A program made the position numbers and the translations under genes. Shown one piece after another: positions 18,223 through 27,891 of a DNA stretch of 64,000 nucleotides; the first letter of the stretch is position 1, and each line of letters starts with the position of its first letter. The stretch comes from Planctomycetia bacterium (GTDB taxonomy: Bacteria; Planctomycetota; Planctomycetia; Gemmatales; Gemmataceae), in contig SYLG01000104.1 in the NCBI GenBank assembly GCA_005808665.1, positions 1-64,000 on the forward strand, in the 5' to 3' direction. Below the pieces are notes generated by a model. The model did not search any database and was not told where the DNA came from. It was given only the letters and a program-made list of their open reading frames with translations.

Positions 18223-21200
18223 CTAATCCTGACTTCTGAGTTGCTTTAACAAGCCCAAACGGGCCACCACCCAAACCGAAAGTAGGCTTGAACCAAGCCC
18301 ACAAATCCCCACGAGGCCTGAAAGGAGGAGGATCCGCACCCACGCAAGGCCCATGGCACCCAACTGGGGCCAAACCGCAAGGAGGGCCGCACCCATTCCT
18401 GTCAATAGGCCCGCCAGAACCAGTACCCCTGATTCCGTCATTACTAGGATACCGATTCGATTCCTGGAAAACCCCAATGCGGCCAAAAGGGCCCATTCCG
18501 CAGACCGTTCCAGCATGCCCCTTGCCTGGGCAATTGCCAACCCCACCATTCCCAGGAGTAGTCCCAACCAACCTAGTGCCTGAAAAGTAGCCAGGTAGGT
18601 ATTCTCCACCGCCAGAAAGGATTCCAGCCTATCCCGACTGGAACGAATGACGGGACCCAATGGGGCCAAACCCGTGGCCAAAAGATTGATTAGGGCGGTT
18701 TCGTCCTGTTGGGGACAACCAACCAAAAGTACGCGAAAACCCTGAATCGCCTTGTCCATTTCCAAAAGGCGTTTTTGGGAAAGTAATAATTCCGATTGAA
18801 ATACGCTTTCAGAAAGTATACCGCCAATGGTTATATCAAATCCCCCGGATTCCTCCTTTCCAAAGGAAACCTTATCCCCCATTCCTTTGTGAAGTGTCCA
18901 CATTAGGGTATTCTTTTCCCCTATGGCCGGATTCCCGGAGCCTTCCAAAACCCGCCAAGGATTGTCCTCATACCCTTTGGCTTTTGCTGCAAAACGAAAT
19001 CCGCCCCGATCCAATAACAATTGTGGAACCCCGATCAACCGGGGATTACCTGATTGAAGCAAGTTGAGGCAACTAATGTCATCCCCGTCCCGAAGGCGGA
19101 GGGCCACAATCTCAGCCCGATCCAAAACCTCGTCTGCCCTTTGCCTGGCCATGGCTGGATCCGTTTTTGCCGCCCGTTCAATGTTGTCAAGGAGCTCCGA
19201 TTTCCCGGCGGCGGTTTCAAATCCTTGAAACAAGGGCTGATCCAACTCGATCCAATATCGAAATCCACCCGACCAGGATGCCTTGTCACCTACATCTCCG
19301 GTTTGGGCGGAGCGATGGAAGGCATCCACGGCGAAAAGTAAAAATACGGAAGAGGCCAAGAGTCCCACGCTTAAAAGGCTTCGCCCAGGTTTGCGTGAGA
19401 CACCCCGTAAACCAAGTATGATCCAATGTCGGCTATCCAATATGCCCCAAAAATCCCAGACCTTTAACAACCGGTTAAAGAGCACCAATAAGGATGACAA
19501 GCCAAGTGCCCCCGCACCAAAAAAACACCCCGCCCTGGCCTCGGCGTCCACCATCCTTGTGCCAACCATGGATAAACAAACCACCCCAAAAAAACATCCC
19601 AGCAAGCTCCCAATAAAAAGCCCATTCCCCTTGCCAGTTCCACATCTAAACTGTTTCGATCCTCCATCGGCTCGGTCGCCCAATAATAATTCATTTGCGT
19701 TGTGACCAAGAATGGACCTCGTTCGCCAAAAGGTGCTCAGTAGAAGCGTTGCCAAGGTGATGAAACTCCCGATAATCAAGGCCCTTGGCGAGGTGGATAC
19801 GAATAACTTTCCCGCCAAATCACCTCCAGGCCAATGGGATTCAAGCCAAAACGACAACAAGCCACAATACAAAACCGCAAGGGGTAGGCCGAGGGCGATT
19901 CCAACCAAACCTGGTCCGATGGCTTCGGCCAAAATGCGTCCCATAATCCGCCGCCTGGTCCAACCAAGGGCGGCAAACAATCCCCATTCCCCCATGCGCC
20001 TTTCCAAATGAAGGCGTAACAAAAGGGAAAATAGGCCAATGGCGGAAACCAACAGGAAGAAACTAAAACCCAAAAAGAGACCGGAGAAATCCATATTGCC
20101 AGCCGAACGCAAATCCGCCTGTTGAGCCAAAGGAAGCCAGGATAATCCGGATGCTGCCGGATCAATATTCGACAATAGTTTTTCCAAATAGGCGCCTCTC
20201 GCCTGATCCGCATCCACTCCTTCGGCCTCCAGGATTACCGAGGTGTAGTGGCCAAAGCGGCTTCCAAACAGCTTTTGTGCCAAAGCCAATTCGACAATTA
20301 CTTTGGGTGAGGCACGGTATTCCTTCCAGAAAGTATCATCAATGGGTTGGATCCGCCTGTTGTCATAAGGGAACGGTGGATTCCAATCCCTAAGGCTAAG
20401 CTTGTCGGTGATTCCGGGAAACTCCGGCGCCAAGTCAAAATCGACCGCCATCCCCTTTGGTGGCAACCTGCCAGCCACCGGTAACCGAACGGAAAGCTCC
20501 CTGGGTGGGCCGGAATGCTCCGCCGGGAAATAGGTTATTGCAATATCATTGCCCGGTTGGCCATTAAGGGGGCTTCCCGGAAAATCCAAAAGCATGGCGT
20601 TTCCGGGAGGCGGCACAGGAAGGGCCTTGTCCCCAAACCCAAGCGGTTGGGAGATTCCCGCAATCACCGAATAGGCCAATTCCCTGTTTTCAAGTTGGAT
20701 CTTATTGACCAGATGGACCAAGACCGGTTTTGAAACCAGGGCAACCTCATGTGCGGCCTTTCCCGCAGCCAAAACAAAAGGGTCTGCCAGGTAAAATTGA
20801 CGGCTTTCCAGGGTCAGATGGTTTCTGTTGAGGCGGTACCAATCCAGAAGGGCGGCCTTGGTAAGGATCCCTTTTTCTCCTATTTCCCTTGTCATTGACT
20901 CGCCCAATTGACCTTGCCATTCCCGGCGGGTAAGGGTGCCGTCCTTGTCCCGGTCATGCTTTGCGAAAAGGGATTCCACCCGATCCCTTGGGGATTTCAA
21001 AACAAGGCCATAATCCCCAAGGGTCAGACGGGATTTGTCAATCGATGGAAAGTCACCTGTCCCGGAGGAGAGGAGCCCATTTATTCTGCTAGGGCAATTA
21101 AGTGCCTTTTGTAGATCCAATAAAGGCATAAAAAGAACAGGTTCCGACGATATCCCACCCGTAAGGGAAAAGGATCCCGCCCCATTTCCGTCCCTTTTGG

Positions 21201-21756
21201 TCCCCCCCGCAAGGGTTCCAAGGCAATCAACCTCAAGGGTAGCAAGGCCTGAAGCAAAATCCTTTCGGCCCAGCAAGGACTCCCTGGGCGTATCGAATGG
21301 AAGTGCCAGGGTCAGGTTGAGTCGGGGGGCCCCATTATTCCCAATTAACCGTGCGAGGACAGGATTCATCCAAATTCCAGGTTGCCAACCCGGAGATTTT
21401 GTAAAACCATTCCAAAAGGACTCATTTACCCCATAGATTTGAACACCCCGAACCGCCAAACCTTCCGGGCCAATCAGGGCCACCGATCCTTTGGTGGTAA
21501 GAATTCCTGAATTAATGATCCCTTTTTGGGATAAACGATCCGCAATATCCTCCGGAACAAGCCTCGGAAATATCATCGCCCGTTTGACCCAACCGAGTTT
21601 CTCCCGTCCCACCCGGGCCAGGGAGTCCCGCAGGGAATCTCCAACCAACAAGGCCCCCGTGACCACCATGGTGGAAAGGGCAGCACCTAATACCAGGAAA
21701 ATCCAATCCCGCAAATAAAACCGGATCGACGCACCAAGAAGGCCAACGAGACTCAT
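18223..21756 (-). CDS. FtsX-family ABC permease with EF-hand-like loop
   Basis: 1177 residues, about three times a single MacB permease. An N-terminal membrane helix (about residues 15-38) is followed by a long periplasmic region, a first FtsX bundle (about 558-690, FFLLVSAIGLFSLLLRLHLERR), further helices near 710-780, a second periplasmic region and a C-terminal FtsX bundle (FQALGWLGLLLGMVGLAIAQA onward). It therefore resembles two MacB/LolE-like halves in one chain. In the first periplasmic region residues 268-279 read DRDKDGTLTRRE, a perfect 12-residue EF-hand calcium loop. The adjacent gene supplies the ATPase, overlapping by ATGA. The pair probably moves lipoproteins, lipids or peptides out of the inner membrane, or acts mechanically on the envelope; the substrate is unknown. 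Confidence 0.88.
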   Translation of the reverse strand: MSLVGLLGASIRFYLRDWIFLVLGAALSTMVVTGALLVGDSLRDSLARVGREKLGWVKRAMIFPRLVPEDIADRLSQKGIINSGILTTKGSVALIGPEGLAVRGVQIYGVNESFWNGFTKSPGWQPGIWMNPVLARLIGNNGAPRLNLTLALPFDTPRESLLGRKDFASGLATLEVDCLGTLAGGTKRDGNGAGSFSLTGGISSEPVLFMPLLDLQKALNCPSRINGLLSSGTGDFPSIDKSRLTLGDYGLVLKSPRDRVESLFAKHDRDKDGTLTRREWQGQLGESMTREIGEKGILTKAALLDWYRLNRNHLTLESRQFYLADPFVLAAGKAAHEVALVSKPVLVHLVNKIQLENRELAYSVIAGISQPLGFGDKALPVPPPGNAMLLDFPGSPLNGQPGNDIAITYFPAEHSGPPRELSVRLPVAGRLPPKGMAVDFDLAPEFPGITDKLSLRDWNPPFPYDNRRIQPIDDTFWKEYRASPKVIVELALAQKLFGSRFGHYTSVILEAEGVDADQARGAYLEKLLSNIDPAASGLSWLPLAQQADLRSAGNMDFSGLFLGFSFFLLVSAIGLFSLLLRLHLERRMGEWGLFAALGWTRRRIMGRILAEAIGPGLVGIALGLPLAVLYCGLLSFWLESHWPGGDLAGKLFVSTSPRALIIGSFITLATLLLSTFWRTRSILGHNANELLLGDRADGGSKQFRCGTGKGNGLFIGSLLGCFFGVVCLSMVGTRMVDAEARAGCFFGAGALGLSSLLVLFNRLLKVWDFWGILDSRHWIILGLRGVSRKPGRSLLSVGLLASSVFLLFAVDAFHRSAQTGDVGDKASWSGGFRYWIELDQPLFQGFETAAGKSELLDNIERAAKTDPAMARQRADEVLDRAEIVALRLRDGDDISCLNLLQSGNPRLIGVPQLLLDRGGFRFAAKAKGYEDNPWRVLEGSGNPAIGEKNTLMWTLHKGMGDKVSFGKEESGGFDITIGGILSESVFQSELLLSQKRLLEMDKAIQGFRVLLVGCPQQDETALINLLATGLAPLGPVIRSSRDRLESFLAVENTYLATFQALGWLGLLLGMVGLAIAQARGMLERSAEWALLAALGFSRNRIGILVMTESGVLVLAGLLTGMGAALLAVWPQLGAMGLAWVRILLLSGLVGICGLGSSLLSVWVVARLGLLKQLRSQD

Positions 21757-22442
21757 CCAATCGTCTCCATTCCAACATGCTCGGGAACTAGCCGTTCCTT
21801 GATTAACCGAAAAACAAGAGGCATCGAATGGGCCAAATCGAGGCTATGAGTGACAAGAACCAAACCACAATCCGTTCCCGCCATTTCCAGCAACAACCTC
21901 CCAACCCCCTTTGCGGCCCCGGGATCGAGGTTTCCCGTAGGTTCATCCGCCAGGATCAATTTGGGCCGCATCAACAGGGCCCTTGCCAGAGCCACCCGTT
22001 GCCTTTCCCCCCCAGAAAGTTCCGAAGGCCTGTGACCAAGCCTGTCCCCCATACCAACCCGTTCCAGCAGCTCCTTGGCCCGACCGGCATGGTTTCCTTG
22101 CACCCAACCCGCCATGGCCGGAATCAGGACATTTTCCAATGCATTCAATTGGGGTAAGAGGCGGTGTTCCTGGAAAACAAACCCGATTTTCTCATTCCGG
22201 AACTGTGCCAATCGATCAGGCGCCAAACCCTTCGGGTTGATACCATCAATTTCAAGGGATCCAGTATAAGACTGGTCCAATGTTCCCAAAATATTGAGGA
22301 GCGTGCTTTTCCCGGAACCCGAGGCTCCCAGGATAGCCACAGCATTTCCGGGCCCAAGTTGCAGGTCCAAGTCCCGAAGAATATCCAAAGACCCGGCAGG
22401 TGTTGGGAATGATTTCGATATTTTTTGAGCTTTTAGAATCAT
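21753..22442 (-). CDS. ABC transporter ATPase, LolD/MacB type
   Basis: 229 residues. Walker A is [15 protein letters not shown], the signature [33 protein letters not shown] joins the C-loop to Walker B and the D-loop, and the H-loop is VLVTHS. The sequence and length match the LolD/MacB/FtsE group that partners FtsX-fold permeases. Its stop overlaps the ATG of the giant permease gene. It leads the operon; a 117-base gap separates it from the upstream DUF1559 gene, leaving room for a promoter. Confidence 0.95.
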   Translation of the reverse strand: MILKAQKISKSFPTPAGSLDILRDLDLQLGPGNAVAILGASGSGKSTLLNILGTLDQSYTGSLEIDGINPKGLAPDRLAQFRNEKIGFVFQEHRLLPQLNALENVLIPAMAGWVQGNHAGRAKELLERVGMGDRLGHRPSELSGGERQRVALARALLMRPKLILADEPTGNLDPGAAKGVGRLLLEMAGTDCGLVLVTHSLDLAHSMPLVFRLIKERLVPEHVGMETIG

Positions 22443-22559
22443 GAGTAGGGTCCCAAGAGGGAATGGGAAAGGAATCCAAAAAAGGGGGTATCAAGTACGA
22501 AACAGAATCCCTTTTGGATACTATTCCTTCACAAAAGAATTCCCCAAAAGGATTTGGCC

Positions 22560-24230
22560 TCATGGTAACAGAACTTGTTCCCCACCATTTCGGGTAATCA
22601 ATGCCTTTAAGGTTTTCTGATCAATGGTAAAAGCAATAAACCGGACAGACCCATCCATCAAGGACGCATTAAACCCGCCTGGAGTAAGTCCACCAAACAG
22701 GGTTGTCGTGGCGGGAGGGTCCCTATCGGGATTGAAGGGAACATCCTCGGGTTTGGTCCAGGGAACCTGGTTTTTGGCTTCAACGAACATTATTGTGTTG
22801 GAGGTACCATCCGGAAAACCCGTTGGCATCCGTAGTTTTTTTCCAAGGTCAATAAAAGCACCGGGTCCGGCCAGTCCCTGATAGGGAGTCAGGACATTTC
22901 CCTGGCTGTCGCGAGGAGGTTCTCCCCCCGGTTGACTGTAGGTTTTCACGGCGATCCTGGCGAGTTTCAAATTGTGTTCACTATCCCAAGGTTCCTCGAT
23001 TTTGAATTGTTTGTAAAGGTTTGCCTGTTCCAGGTAAGGCAGGATCGCCACCCGCCAGGACAAGAGAGCTTTACCCGTTTTTTTGTCGGTAATGTTGTTT
23101 GGGCAATACCCATTGGCATCATGAAAACTGTGGACCCCAATCGCTATCTCTTTCAGGTTGTTTGTGCTGGTCATTCTGTTGGCGGCAGCCCGAACTTTTT
23201 GAACCGCAGGAAGTAAAAGCCCTACACCCACGGCCACGACTGCCACCATCGTCATTTGTTCACCACCAGCCGCAGTCATTTTCACCTCGAGTGTATCCCC
23301 TTGCCGTAGAAGGGGAGGCTTTTTGAGAAATTGGGCATAGTCATTGAGGGCAGCCAGGTTATAAAGGGCCCCTAATGCCTCGGGGAGTTCCGAAAATGGG
23401 GCAGGTCGAATCCCTCCCTGTTTTTCCAATGTTTGACGCGACTGGGCCTTTGTTTTTTCCAATTCCACCAGACCCATTTGGGCAAGGGCTTTTAATAGCT
23501 CCAAAACCGCCTTGGCACGATCTTCCGAGGCATAGCGCACCCGGGTAACGAACCTGGTTTCTTTTCCAAGGTCAAGATGCAAATTTACCACTTCGGCATT
23601 TACAATTTCAGTAAAAGGGGGAGGGACAATTCCAAGCAGTTCCCGAGGGATCAATTGGGGTTGAACCACCAAACCAATATCGTGATTCGCCAATTCTGCA
23701 AACAAAGCCGGGGCCCGACCAGGCTGATTTTTCAGGAAGGATTCAAATCCATCCACCGGGGCAAAAAGGGCCAACCTTTTTTCGGGAAGTGCAAGCTTAT
23801 ACCCGGAATTCTTTTCCAACCAAACGGGAAAATTAACATCTTTGACCTTCACCGGTTCCAGGTCAAAGCTTTGGGCAATTACATCCCCCGGAATGTCTTC
23901 CAGGGTGGACACCAATACCGCAAGGGAAACCCCCGGGGTTGGGCTTCCCTCCATAGGAGTTGTCAAGGCAATTAAAGTAACCCTATCAATGTGAAATGGG
24001 GTAAGCTTGAATCGTTGTTCCAGGGTTTTCATTGCCTGGGGCCCAGCCAGGGCCACACAATCGCGAAGTTCCTTGAACGATTCGCTTTTATAAAGGGTTC
24101 CCCAGCGAAAATGGGCCACTGCCATTGCTTTGGCCGGAATCCGACCAAGTTCCGGAGCACTTGATTGGGCCCAACCCATTTGGCCTAAACCCAACCCCAT
24201 TACCACCAAACCCACAACAATGCGGTACAT
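22560..24230 (-). CDS. Exported DUF1559 protein with internal pilin-like helix
   Basis: 556 residues. The start at ATG 24230 is chosen (GGAGG 8 bases upstream; the GTG one codon earlier is less well spaced). MYRIVVGLVVMGLGLGQMGWAQ is a Sec signal, not a prepilin leader. Residues 23-320 form a domain of unknown function that is mostly alpha/beta. At about 326-352 the chain contains [20 protein letters not shown], a hydrophobic stretch like the mature N-terminus of DUF1559 pseudopilins, then TSTNNLKEIAIGVHSFHDANG and a DUF1559 C-terminal domain ending TPGGFNASLMDGSVRFIAF. The His of H-x9-DG is missing. It looks like a pseudopilin module grafted behind an exported domain, with the helix now a membrane anchor. 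Confidence 0.88.
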   Translation of the reverse strand: MYRIVVGLVVMGLGLGQMGWAQSSAPELGRIPAKAMAVAHFRWGTLYKSESFKELRDCVALAGPQAMKTLEQRFKLTPFHIDRVTLIALTTPMEGSPTPGVSLAVLVSTLEDIPGDVIAQSFDLEPVKVKDVNFPVWLEKNSGYKLALPEKRLALFAPVDGFESFLKNQPGRAPALFAELANHDIGLVVQPQLIPRELLGIVPPPFTEIVNAEVVNLHLDLGKETRFVTRVRYASEDRAKAVLELLKALAQMGLVELEKTKAQSRQTLEKQGGIRPAPFSELPEALGALYNLAALNDYAQFLKKPPLLRQGDTLEVKMTAAGGEQMTMVAVVAVGVGLLLPAVQKVRAAANRMTSTNNLKEIAIGVHSFHDANGYCPNNITDKKTGKALLSWRVAILPYLEQANLYKQFKIEEPWDSEHNLKLARIAVKTYSQPGGEPPRDSQGNVLTPYQGLAGPGAFIDLGKKLRMPTGFPDGTSNTIMFVEAKNQVPWTKPEDVPFNPDRDPPATTTLFGGLTPGGFNASLMDGSVRFIAFTIDQKTLKALITRNGGEQVLLP

Positions 24231-24393
24231 CACTTTGGCCTCCGGGTATCAAAGGTTATCTAACAATCATCCTACATCGATTGTACAGGGTTCGTCAATT
24301 AGACCATTGGCCTAACCTGCCATGGGATTTCCGTACAAAACCAAAACCCCCAAGGTTGGATAGCCTTTTTGAATCGTTGGAGTAATAAAGGGT

Positions 24394-26355
24394 ATGGCAA
24401 GAAATCCATTGGACAGGGTTTGCAACAGTGAATTGCCTGGTTTAACCCGGGTCGCAAGGCTTTTTCCCAATCGTGATTCGGCCGTTGCCGAGATTGCCAG
24501 GCTTCAGGCAGAATGTCGCCTCCCCGTGGGAAGCATTCATATCATTTCCGACATCCATGGCGAGGACGCAAAACTTCGTCATGTGCTTCACAATGGTTCG
24601 GGAACCCTAAGGCCCCTGATTGAAGAATTGTTTGCCTCGGACCTGAATCCCGAGGAATTGCGCCGACTGGTTTCCCTGTTCTTTTATCCCGACGAAATGC
24701 TGGCCCTTGAAAAGGAGCGGCTTGGCCCAGACGAAGAACTCGATGCCTTTTTCGAGTTGGCCCTTTCCCGATTGGTCCGCCTGGTTAGGGTCATTTCCAA
24801 AAATCGAAGCATTGCCCGCATTCATGAAGTTGCTGACCCTGCCGTCCGCGATTTTCTTTTGGAATTAGCCTGTGGACCATCCTCCCAAACCCAACCCGAA
24901 TTCCAAAAAACATTGATTCGGGGCGTGGTTGCCCATGGGAGAGGTGCCCGGTTGGCACACCAAATCATCAATCTCATTCGTGGCCTTGCGGTCGAAGAGC
25001 TTATCATTGGGGGAGATTGTTGGGATCGGGGCCCTCGTGGGGACAAGGTGGTGGACCACCTTATGCACCAACCCAGGCTAAGCTTTATTTGGGGCAACCA
25101 CGACACGGCCTGGGTGGGTGCTTCCATGGGGCACGGTGCTTGTATCGCCCAAGTTTGTCGCATTTCCCTCCGGTATGGCCGTATCGAACAACTCGAGGAG
25201 GGGTATGGCATTCCAATGTGGCCACTGATCAAGCTTGCCCAATCAACCTATGCGGATGACCCTGCCAAATCGTTCAGACCCAAGCTTGCCACCCAGCGGG
25301 ATCCCCTGTTGGTGGCCCGGATGCAGAAAGCCGCGGCCATCATCCAATTCAAGCTGGAGGCCGCTGCCATTCGACGGCACCCCGAATGGAAACTGGAAAG
25401 TCGGCGCTTGCTTCATCACCTGTCCGCTGACAAGAAAACCATTACCATTGATGGCCAGGAATATCCCCTCTCTGATGGAGCCTTTCCGACAATCAACCCG
25501 GATCGACCTTACGAACTTTCCGACCAGGAGGCGACATGCCTTGCTGCGCTCACCACCTCTTTTACCGGTTCGGTGAAATTGAAGGACCATGTCAGGTTTC
25601 TTCACAGGAATGGGTCACTTTGGGTAGTACGGCGCAATCATCTGGTTTTTCACGGCTGTATTCCCTGTGATGAGGCGGGTGAATTTTTACCCATTGAGGT
25701 CAATGGCCAACTGGTCCGTGGCCGCACTTTGTTTGAGGCACTTGAACTTCTCCTGGCCAGGGTATTTGATCACCCTGTTTTGGAAGACCTGGACTGGATG
25801 TGGTACCTTTGGTGTGGCCCATTGAGCCCACTATTTGGCAAGGACAAGATTGCCACTTTTGAAATTGACTTTGTCGCCAATCTTGCCACCCACAAAGAGA
25901 CCAAAAACCCTTATTTCACCCTCATCCACGAAACCTGGTTTTGCAACAAAGTGTTGGAGGAATTTGGTGTTGATCCCGAAAAAGGGCTCATTGTCAACGG
26001 CCATGTACCCGTAAAAATAGAATTGGGAGAAAATCCCGTCAAAAAATCGGGAAAGGCCATCACCATTGACGGAGCTTTCTCGGAAGCGTACGGCGATTAT
26101 GGCTATACCCTGCTCATTGAACCAGCAGGAACATTCCTTGCCCTTCACCACCATTTCGAACAGGTGGAAAAAGCAGTTCGCGATGGAGTCGATATCATTC
26201 CTCAGGTTTCCGTTATCCGTGAAGAAACCGAAATTCCCATGCGCGGGGACACCGAAGAGGTTTTCGCAATGACCGCCACCTGCACTCTTTTGGAGCGCCT
26301 TGTCATGGCATACAGGGCCAATCAAATTGCCGAATCTTTTTCGGTGAAACCATGA
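24394..26355 (+). CDS. fbp: Fructose-1,6-bisphosphatase class III
   Basis: 653 residues, typical of the Firmicutes-type class III FBPase, which removes the 1-phosphate in gluconeogenesis. It has a calcineurin-like metal site: HIISDIHGEDAKLRHVLHNG, IIGGDCWDRGPRGDKVVDHLM, FIWGNHDTAWVGASMGHGACI and, late in the chain, IVNGHVPVKI. The family pattern of a helical insertion between these blocks is present. Its stop overlaps the start of the GH13 gene (ATGA). Divergent from the DUF1559 gene upstream. Class III is unlike the class I/II enzymes of most bacteria. Confidence 0.95.
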   Translation: MARNPLDRVCNSELPGLTRVARLFPNRDSAVAEIARLQAECRLPVGSIHIISDIHGEDAKLRHVLHNGSGTLRPLIEELFASDLNPEELRRLVSLFFYPDEMLALEKERLGPDEELDAFFELALSRLVRLVRVISKNRSIARIHEVADPAVRDFLLELACGPSSQTQPEFQKTLIRGVVAHGRGARLAHQIINLIRGLAVEELIIGGDCWDRGPRGDKVVDHLMHQPRLSFIWGNHDTAWVGASMGHGACIAQVCRISLRYGRIEQLEEGYGIPMWPLIKLAQSTYADDPAKSFRPKLATQRDPLLVARMQKAAAIIQFKLEAAAIRRHPEWKLESRRLLHHLSADKKTITIDGQEYPLSDGAFPTINPDRPYELSDQEATCLAALTTSFTGSVKLKDHVRFLHRNGSLWVVRRNHLVFHGCIPCDEAGEFLPIEVNGQLVRGRTLFEALELLLARVFDHPVLEDLDWMWYLWCGPLSPLFGKDKIATFEIDFVANLATHKETKNPYFTLIHETWFCNKVLEEFGVDPEKGLIVNGHVPVKIELGENPVKKSGKAITIDGAFSEAYGDYGYTLLIEPAGTFLALHHHFEQVEKAVRDGVDIIPQVSVIREETEIPMRGDTEEVFAMTATCTLLERLVMAYRANQIAESFSVKP

Positions 26356-27845
26356 ATCCTTCCCCACGCATCTACCAGGCTTCGGCTAGGCACCTTGTGG
26401 CCGGGACAAATCCTTCCTGCCCCCCGGGAACCCTGGATAACATTAGCACCGGGTGGCTAGAGCAATTGGCTGACAAAGGCTTTGATTGGTTTTATCTTTA
26501 TGGGGTATGGGATTCGGGGAAAGCGGGTCAGGTTGTTTCCAGGGCCCACCCAAAGATGTGGGCCAAACAGGCGACCGATTTGCCCCTTGGATGTATAGGT
26601 GATGTTTCCGGATCTCCGTTTGCCATCAGGGAATACTGTCAGGATCCCCGCCTGGGGGATCCTGAAGCCTTGGCAAGGCTGAGGGGGCGGTGCCAAAAAG
26701 CAGGGCTCAAGTTGATGCTCGACTTTGTTGTCAATCACACGGCATTGGACCATTCCTGGGTGATCCACCGGCCCGAGTGGTTTGTGCAGGCCCATGGCGA
26801 AGCGGCGGATGTTCGACCGGAAGGGTTCGTTCCCCTTCCCACCATGAATGGTTGGCGTCTCTTCGCACACGGTAAAGATCCCTATTTTCCTGCCTGGGTC
26901 GATACCCTCCAATTGAATTTGCTCCACCCCGATCTGATCCAGGCCCACACGGAAAACCTGCTCCAGGCAGCCGGGCAATGCGATGGATTACGGGCAGACA
27001 TGGCCATGCTTGCACTTTCCGATATTTTCAGGAAAACCTGGGGCGGCCTTGCTGATCCCGCCGATGGATCGCCTTTGGCGGATAAGGATTTCTGGACAAC
27101 CGCCATCGACCGGTTGCGGATTGCCTTCCCGAACTGCCTCCTTTGCGGCGAGATCTATTGGTCGTTGGAAGGACGAATGTTGGATATGGGTTTTGATTTG
27201 GCCTATGACAAATCCGCCTATGACCTATTGCGGCATGGGGATGGGAGGGGCCTCAATGCTTTTGAAACCGCAGTGGCCAAAAGGTTACCCCATTTATTAC
27301 GATTTGGCGAAAACCATGACGAGGAACGAATGTTTTCCGCCTTTGGCAAAGAGAGGGCAATGGCCGCATTACCGCTCCTTTTGCTTCATAATGGACCGAT
27401 TTTGGTTCATGATGGCCAACTTGAGGGGAGTCTGGTAAATGCTGGTATCCACCTGGCCCGCAAAGCCCCCGAGTCCATTGATTGTGCGGTTGCCAAATCC
27501 GCAGACCTCTTTTGCAAACTCCAATCAAACCTTCAAATCGCGGTACCCATTGGAGTACACCAGGCATGGGAAGGAAACCCATCGCATGAGTGCCTTGTGA
27601 TAAATGGTTGGCAATCGGACACCAAGGCCTACCTGTTATGCGTCAATTACGCCGGATATCCTTCGCAAGGGCGTTTACAACTCCCATTGCATTGGATTGG
27701 TGCGGATGGTTTGGAAATGATGGACATTTATGGTGGCCAGCCCTATTCCCGACCTCGTACCGAACAATTGACCGCGGGATTGTTTGTGGATTTGCCCTCT
27801 TTCGGAATGCACCTATTCGAAATATCTTTGTCAAAAATCGCATAA
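26352..27845 (+). CDS. GH13 alpha-amylase-family enzyme
   Basis: 497 residues, no signal peptide, so cytoplasmic. The four GH13 regions are visible: I LMLDFVVNHT (about 121-130), II DGLRADMAML with nucleophile D216, III LLCGEIYW with acid/base E267, and IV RFGENHDEER with H322-D323. It therefore has an intact catalytic set for retaining alpha-glucan hydrolysis or transglycosylation. The exact specificity (amylase, trehalose-related, phosphorylase-like) cannot be fixed by eye. The gene is translationally coupled to class III fbp, suggesting a shared role in mobilising or rerouting glucan and hexose phosphate. It converges on the prenyltransferase-like gene. Confidence 0.92.
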   Translation: MNPSPRIYQASARHLVAGTNPSCPPGTLDNISTGWLEQLADKGFDWFYLYGVWDSGKAGQVVSRAHPKMWAKQATDLPLGCIGDVSGSPFAIREYCQDPRLGDPEALARLRGRCQKAGLKLMLDFVVNHTALDHSWVIHRPEWFVQAHGEAADVRPEGFVPLPTMNGWRLFAHGKDPYFPAWVDTLQLNLLHPDLIQAHTENLLQAAGQCDGLRADMAMLALSDIFRKTWGGLADPADGSPLADKDFWTTAIDRLRIAFPNCLLCGEIYWSLEGRMLDMGFDLAYDKSAYDLLRHGDGRGLNAFETAVAKRLPHLLRFGENHDEERMFSAFGKERAMAALPLLLLHNGPILVHDGQLEGSLVNAGIHLARKAPESIDCAVAKSADLFCKLQSNLQIAVPIGVHQAWEGNPSHECLVINGWQSDTKAYLLCVNYAGYPSQGRLQLPLHWIGADGLEMMDIYGGQPYSRPRTEQLTAGLFVDLPSFGMHLFEISLSKIA

Positions 27846-27891
27846 TGGTTCTGGTAAAACCATGTTCAAATGCGCCGGTTCACTTTCCATT

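Noticed and set aside
18218-18571. 118-residue Gly/Pro/Cys-rich extension of the 5-TM protein
   Set aside because: It overlaps the permease gene in another frame; a good ATG lies at 18217.
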